Source: Candidatus Aminicenantota bacterium (GTDB lineage: Bacteria; Acidobacteriota; Aminicenantia; S016-38). Taken from it: a stretch of 43,424 bases of DNA. Below are positions 41,070 to 43,424 of this stretch, in pieces. Position numbers and translations under genes: made by a program. The stretch lies in NCBI GenBank assembly GCA_026991555.1, contig JALXBI010000095.1, positions 1 to 43,424 of the forward strand. Reading direction: 5' to 3'. Each line of letters opens with the position of its first letter. Positions within the stretch are counted from its first letter, which is position 1. Below the pieces are notes generated by a model. The model was not told the origin of the DNA. It saw nothing but the letters and a program-made list of their open reading frames with translations, and searched no databases.

Positions 41070-41837
41070 TCATTCCCAGTCATGAGGATGAAAATGCCTG
41101 TGGATTACCCTCCCATGCCGGTGCCGATGAATGTGCAACAAATTGGCCCTAAGGAGAAGCTCCCTGTCCGATAGAAGCTCCTTAAAATCCCCTTCGTATA
41201 TTTTCCTGTGGTCCTCGGAAAGGAGAATCGCCCTCTCTCCCAATTCCGGAGCCAGGCTCAGGTTCTGGGTGGCCACCACTGTGGTGGCAGGATACTCCCA
41301 GAGGAGGTCCAGAATCTCTCCGGTGCTCCTGGGATCAAGGTTAGAAAGGGGCTCGTCAAGGAGGAGCACCTCAGGCTCTAAAGCGAGTATAGAGGCCAGA
41401 GCCACCTTCTTCTTTTCGCCGATGCTGAGCTCCGCTGGAGACCTTTCGAAAAGATTGGAGATTCCCAGCTTCTCCCCCCATTTTTCAACCCTTTCGTCGA
41501 TGTCTTTAATCCTCATCTGTCTCAGACCAAAGGAAATCTCGTCCCTTACCGTGGGATTAAAGAGCATCACTTCCACATCCTGAAAAAGGAGAACCACGGA
41601 CCTTCTGAATTCCCCTTCAAAATTCTTAATCTTCCCCGGCCTTAATTCCTTTCCCTTCCAGAAAACCCTGCCTTTTTTCGGAAAAATAAGCCCGTCCAGA
41701 ATCTTAAGAAGGGTGGATTTTCCGCACCCATTACCTCCAAGGAGAACAACCCTATCCCCTCTTTCCAAATTTAGATTTATTCCTCTAAGGACATCCTCCT
41801 CTGCGTAGGAAAACCACAGGTTCTCAACCCTGAACAT
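41070..41837 (-). CDS. cbiO: Cobalt/nickel ECF-type ABC transporter ATP-binding protein (CbiO-like) with His-rich tail
   Basis: This is the ATPase of the CbiMNQO-type importer. In the 255 aa protein Walker A is GGNGCGKST (34-42), the Q-loop is Q86, the signature is LSIGEK (137-142) and Walker B is LLLDEP with catalytic E162. The switch histidine is replaced: ATHDL becomes ATQNL (Q191). The last 21 residues hold eight histidines (H235-H252), probably a nickel/cobalt-binding tail. It overlaps cbiQ by 14 bases. The tail could sense or store metal, which is inference. Confidence 0.93.
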   Translation of the reverse strand: MFRVENLWFSYAEEDVLRGINLNLERGDRVVLLGGNGCGKSTLLKILDGLIFPKKGRVFWKGKELRPGKIKNFEGEFRRSVVLLFQDVEVMLFNPTVRDEISFGLRQMRIKDIDERVEKWGEKLGISNLFERSPAELSIGEKKKVALASILALEPEVLLLDEPLSNLDPRSTGEILDLLWEYPATTVVATQNLSLAPELGERAILLSEDHRKIYEGDFKELLSDRELLLRANLLHIHRHRHGRVIHRHFHPHDWE

Positions 41838-42354
41838 AAAACCCCCTTGAACGAAGGGCCTGCTTTATTTCCTCTCCCCTTCTTTCCGAAACCCTCAGGA
41901 AGTATCCAAAAACGGCCCCGGCATAGGGAAAAAATGCCTTGCCAAGACGTCTGCTTACTGTCCGGGAACGGAGGGCCTGCTGAAAGGAAAAATAGGTTTT
42001 TTTGAAGGAGGAATACTGGGCATAGGCTAAGGAAAATACCGCCTGGAGGGTTGGAGAAAAGGAAAAAATCTTCAGTGGATGAATCAGGGAAAAGAACGCT
42101 ATGGCCGAAAGACTCATGGCAAGAACCCTCAGATTGAAAAGAAGCAACCAGTGCCACGGGGAAACCCCTTCCGGATGAAAGAAAATGTAAGGGAAGGAGA
42201 TTAAGAAGAGAAAAAGAAGAAGGCTGAGGATTCTTCTAAGCTTTAAAAAGGGAAGGGAAAGAAGAATTACCGGAAGGAAAACATACCAATTGTGAGAAAG
42301 GGAAAGAAAAAAAAGAAAACCAAGAAACAGAAAAAATGCTAAGGTTTCCTTCAT
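41824..42354 (-). CDS. cbiQ: Cobalt/nickel ECF transporter transmembrane protein CbiQ (short)
   Basis: CbiQ is the membrane coupling protein (EcfT) between CbiO and CbiM. This 176 aa protein is short for the family (usually about 220-270) but keeps four to five hydrophobic helices and two coupling-helix motifs, QALRSRTVS and QALRSRGF, that contact the ATPase. I chose the ATG at 42354 (MKETLAFF), which overlaps the cbiN-like stop by 4 bases; the upstream in-frame stretch is not membrane-like. Confidence 0.85.
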   Translation of the reverse strand: MKETLAFFLFLGFLFFLSLSHNWYVFLPVILLSLPFLKLRRILSLLLFLFLISFPYIFFHPEGVSPWHWLLLFNLRVLAMSLSAIAFFSLIHPLKIFSFSPTLQAVFSLAYAQYSSFKKTYFSFQQALRSRTVSRRLGKAFFPYAGAVFGYFLRVSERRGEEIKQALRSRGFYVQG

Positions 42355-42629
42355 TTTCTGAGCCTTTCGATGAGGACAAAAATCAGAATTATCAAACCTG
42401 CTCCCACAATGGCTGAAAGCAAATACGAGGGAAGTTCTCCAAGAAACTTCAAGGAATAATCGCTGACAGGAGCCTTCCATAATCCTGATAGTTTTTTGAC
42501 TCCGTAGGGAACAAAACCCAGCATCTCCCTAAGTTCCCCCTCTGCCCACTCCCCCCAGGCTCCTCCTCCCAGAAGGCCCAGAGGCACCAGAAGCAGGAAA
42601 ACAAGAAGCAGTTTAACTTCCCTTTTCAT
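42351..42629 (-). CDS. CbiN-like / PDGLE domain subunit of the Co/Ni importer
   Basis: This 92 aa protein has two membrane helices (about 6-24 and 68-88) around a small external domain. The segment with WKAPVSDYSLKFLG matches the APxPDY region of the PDGLE family, which in nickel/cobalt importers takes the place of CbiN or is fused to CbiM. It lies between cbiM and cbiQ, where such a subunit is expected. The ATG at 42629 overlaps cbiM by 17 bases. Confidence 0.75.
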   Translation of the reverse strand: MKREVKLLLVFLLLVPLGLLGGGAWGEWAEGELREMLGFVPYGVKKLSGLWKAPVSDYSLKFLGELPSYLLSAIVGAGLIILIFVLIERLRK

Positions 42630-43242
42630 CCTTCTTAATATAGGAAAGCACCGCAAGGTTTAAAATCCCTTCCAAGGGAGCAAAAAACAGCAGGGTTGGA
42701 ACGAGCATGGCGGGGACGGTTACTTTTAAGCCATAAGGGAAATAAAGGGGAAGAGCGCCGTGGCGAAAAATAAGGGCCTGAAGCCCAAGAATAAGGGAAG
42801 CGGTAAGGGAGGAGAAAACTAAGGATACATATCCGCTCAGGAAATAGGAAAATTTACCCCATTTTCTGGTTATCTGCCAGGCCCAATATCCTACGAAGGC
42901 AGGGATAATGCCCATGACAATCAGATTTGCCCCATAGGTGGTTATGCCTCCATCGCCAAAAATAATGGCCTGGAGGGCAAGAACCACAGATAGGGAAGCC
43001 ACCGCCTTCCACGGACCGAATAATATGGCCAGAAGAGAGGTTCCCAGGGCGTGTCCGGATGTCCCTCCTGGGATGGGAATGTTTATCATCATCACCACGA
43101 AGGCAAGGGCTGAAAGCACTCCCAACCTGGCAAGATGTTCCTCGTCGAGAACCTTCTTAAAAGAATAGTAAACAAAGGGGATGGCCACCGCGTATGAGGC
43201 CGCACAGGTTTCGGGAGAAAGGAAACCATCAGGTATATGCAT
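42613..43242 (-). CDS. cbiM: Cobalt/nickel ECF transporter substrate-binding protein CbiM
   Basis: CbiM is the metal-binding membrane subunit. The start at 43242 gives MHIPDGFLS, the canonical N-terminus whose free amine and His2 bind the metal; the in-frame TTG/ATG upstream would bury it. The 209 aa protein has about six helices and the IPIPGGTSGHALG segment with another metal histidine. TAAAAT ends exactly seven bases before the ATG and no ribosome binding site exists, so it is leaderless, which also leaves the N-terminus exact. Whether cobalt or nickel is carried is not decidable here; QueG needs cobalamin. Confidence 0.93.
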   Translation of the reverse strand: MHIPDGFLSPETCAASYAVAIPFVYYSFKKVLDEEHLARLGVLSALAFVVMMINIPIPGGTSGHALGTSLLAILFGPWKAVASLSVVLALQAIIFGDGGITTYGANLIVMGIIPAFVGYWAWQITRKWGKFSYFLSGYVSLVFSSLTASLILGLQALIFRHGALPLYFPYGLKVTVPAMLVPTLLFFAPLEGILNLAVLSYIKKDEKGS

Positions 43243-43249
43243 CTGCAAA

Positions 43250-43255
43250 ATTTTA
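43250..43255 (-). promoter_or_regulatory. -10 hexamer of the cbiMNQO operon
   Basis: TAAAAT on the minus strand, seven bases before the cbiM ATG. No cobalamin or nickel-cobalt riboswitch fits in the remaining 180 bases, which are mostly the end repeat. Confidence 0.55.
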
Positions 43256-43291
43256 AAAGGAGCTGGCGCTACTGTCAATTCCCTCAAATTA

Positions 43292-43308
43292 GGGACAGAC
43301 CCTTTTTC
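43292..43308 (+). repeat. Extra inner copy of the GGGACAGACCC motif
   Basis: GGGACAGACCCTTTTTC here is repeated exactly at 43344-43360, 52 bases on. The flank of this inner copy (AATTCCCTCAAATTA) resembles the inner flank of the left-end copy, so the right end carries an added unit of about 52 bases. Confidence 0.8.
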
Positions 43309-43338
43309 TTAATTTTTTCCAAATTTCTCCAAAACTTC

Positions 43339-43424
43339 AATTGGGGACAGACCCTTTTTCATTCTTTCCCGAAAACTCCCTCCCGAATCCTTGCCACTTC
43401 AGAAAATTCCCACCCAAAACTCCC
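43339..43424. repeat. Right copy of inverted end repeat
   Basis: This is the reverse-complement partner of 128-214, running to the very last base of the window. The sequence between cbiM and the end (43243-43424) has no gene. The repeat is cut by the window edge, so its true outer end is unseen. Confidence 0.85.

Noticed and set aside
42355-42480. N-terminal extension of cbiQ upstream of 42354
   Set aside because: The extra 42 residues are polar and read out of frame through cbiN; the ATG at 42354 has the usual 4-base overlap.
128-43424. Reading the whole window as a composite transposon or genomic island
   Set aside because: The contents are core genes with uniform style, and no transposase or integrase is present; an assembly break in a repeat is simpler.
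43243-43424. Cobalamin or nickel-cobalt riboswitch before cbiM
   Set aside because: The -10 is seven bases from the ATG, so there is no leader; the remainder is the end repeat.

Overview
The window looks like a complete or near-complete contig from a gene-dense bacterium with an outer membrane. LptD, LpxD, a lipobox lipoprotein and many signal peptides indicate a diderm. Arginine is encoded mostly by AGG/AGA, ATA isoleucine codons are common, coding strands are purine-rich and proteins are rich in Glu/Lys/Arg. Together these suggest a thermophile, but this is inference. I cannot name the phylum. A split ATP synthase cluster (atpZ-atpI-atpB-atpE without F1) and the order nusA-infB-DUF503-rbfA-nrnA-truB occur in several thermophilic or anaerobic diderm lineages.

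Layout. 1-258 holds no gene and carries one copy of an inverted repeat whose partner is at the right end. 259-6450 (minus) is an envelope block: Memo-like protein, LptD, DUF1015 protein, a lipoprotein and a methyltransferase fused to a NifX-like domain. mnmA (6491-7507, plus) diverges from it. An SH3b-PEGA-NHL surface protein, queG, lpxD, a YihY membrane protein and the F0 genes follow to 13840. Then come mutS, an S9 peptidase, a Yip1-like membrane protein, a methyltransferase, a sodium:solute symporter, a small winged-helix-like protein and a histidine phosphatase (all minus, to 22803). ribBA, the RNase P RNA and queA (plus) occupy 22864-25438. TSUP permease plus cysteine desulfurase (minus) lead to a long minus-strand operon, 35554 down to 27577, of nusA, infB, DUF503, rbfA, nrnA, truB, an NSS symporter, a 26-residue MetS-like subunit and a CDP-alcohol phosphatidyltransferase. 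PilZ, GAF-HD-GYP and rtcB (plus) follow. An FN3 protein, metallo-hydrolase, CDF transporter and a CbiMNQO-type Ni/Co importer (minus) end the window.

How the genes work together. Information-processing genes (nusA, infB, rbfA, truB, mnmA, queA, queG, rnpB, rtcB) dominate. Envelope building is represented by lpxD, lptD and a phosphatidyltransferase. A sodium cycle is suggested: the c subunit has the residues of sodium-binding rings, and two sodium-symporter families are present. Metal handling is clustered at the right end.

Two signals stand out beyond the genes. Many start codons lie only 6-9 bases after a TAtAAT/TAAAAT -10 hexamer, often with an extended TGn, and lack a ribosome binding site, so leaderless mRNAs are likely. 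Several promoters are built onto the stop codon of the gene before them. I found no CRISPR array, defence island, prophage, IS element or tRNA, and no wholly new multi-gene system. The most unusual items are the methyltransferase-NifX fusion, the exported Memo-like protein beside lptD, the CbiO with a changed H-loop and a His-rich tail, and the overlooked MetS-like microprotein.
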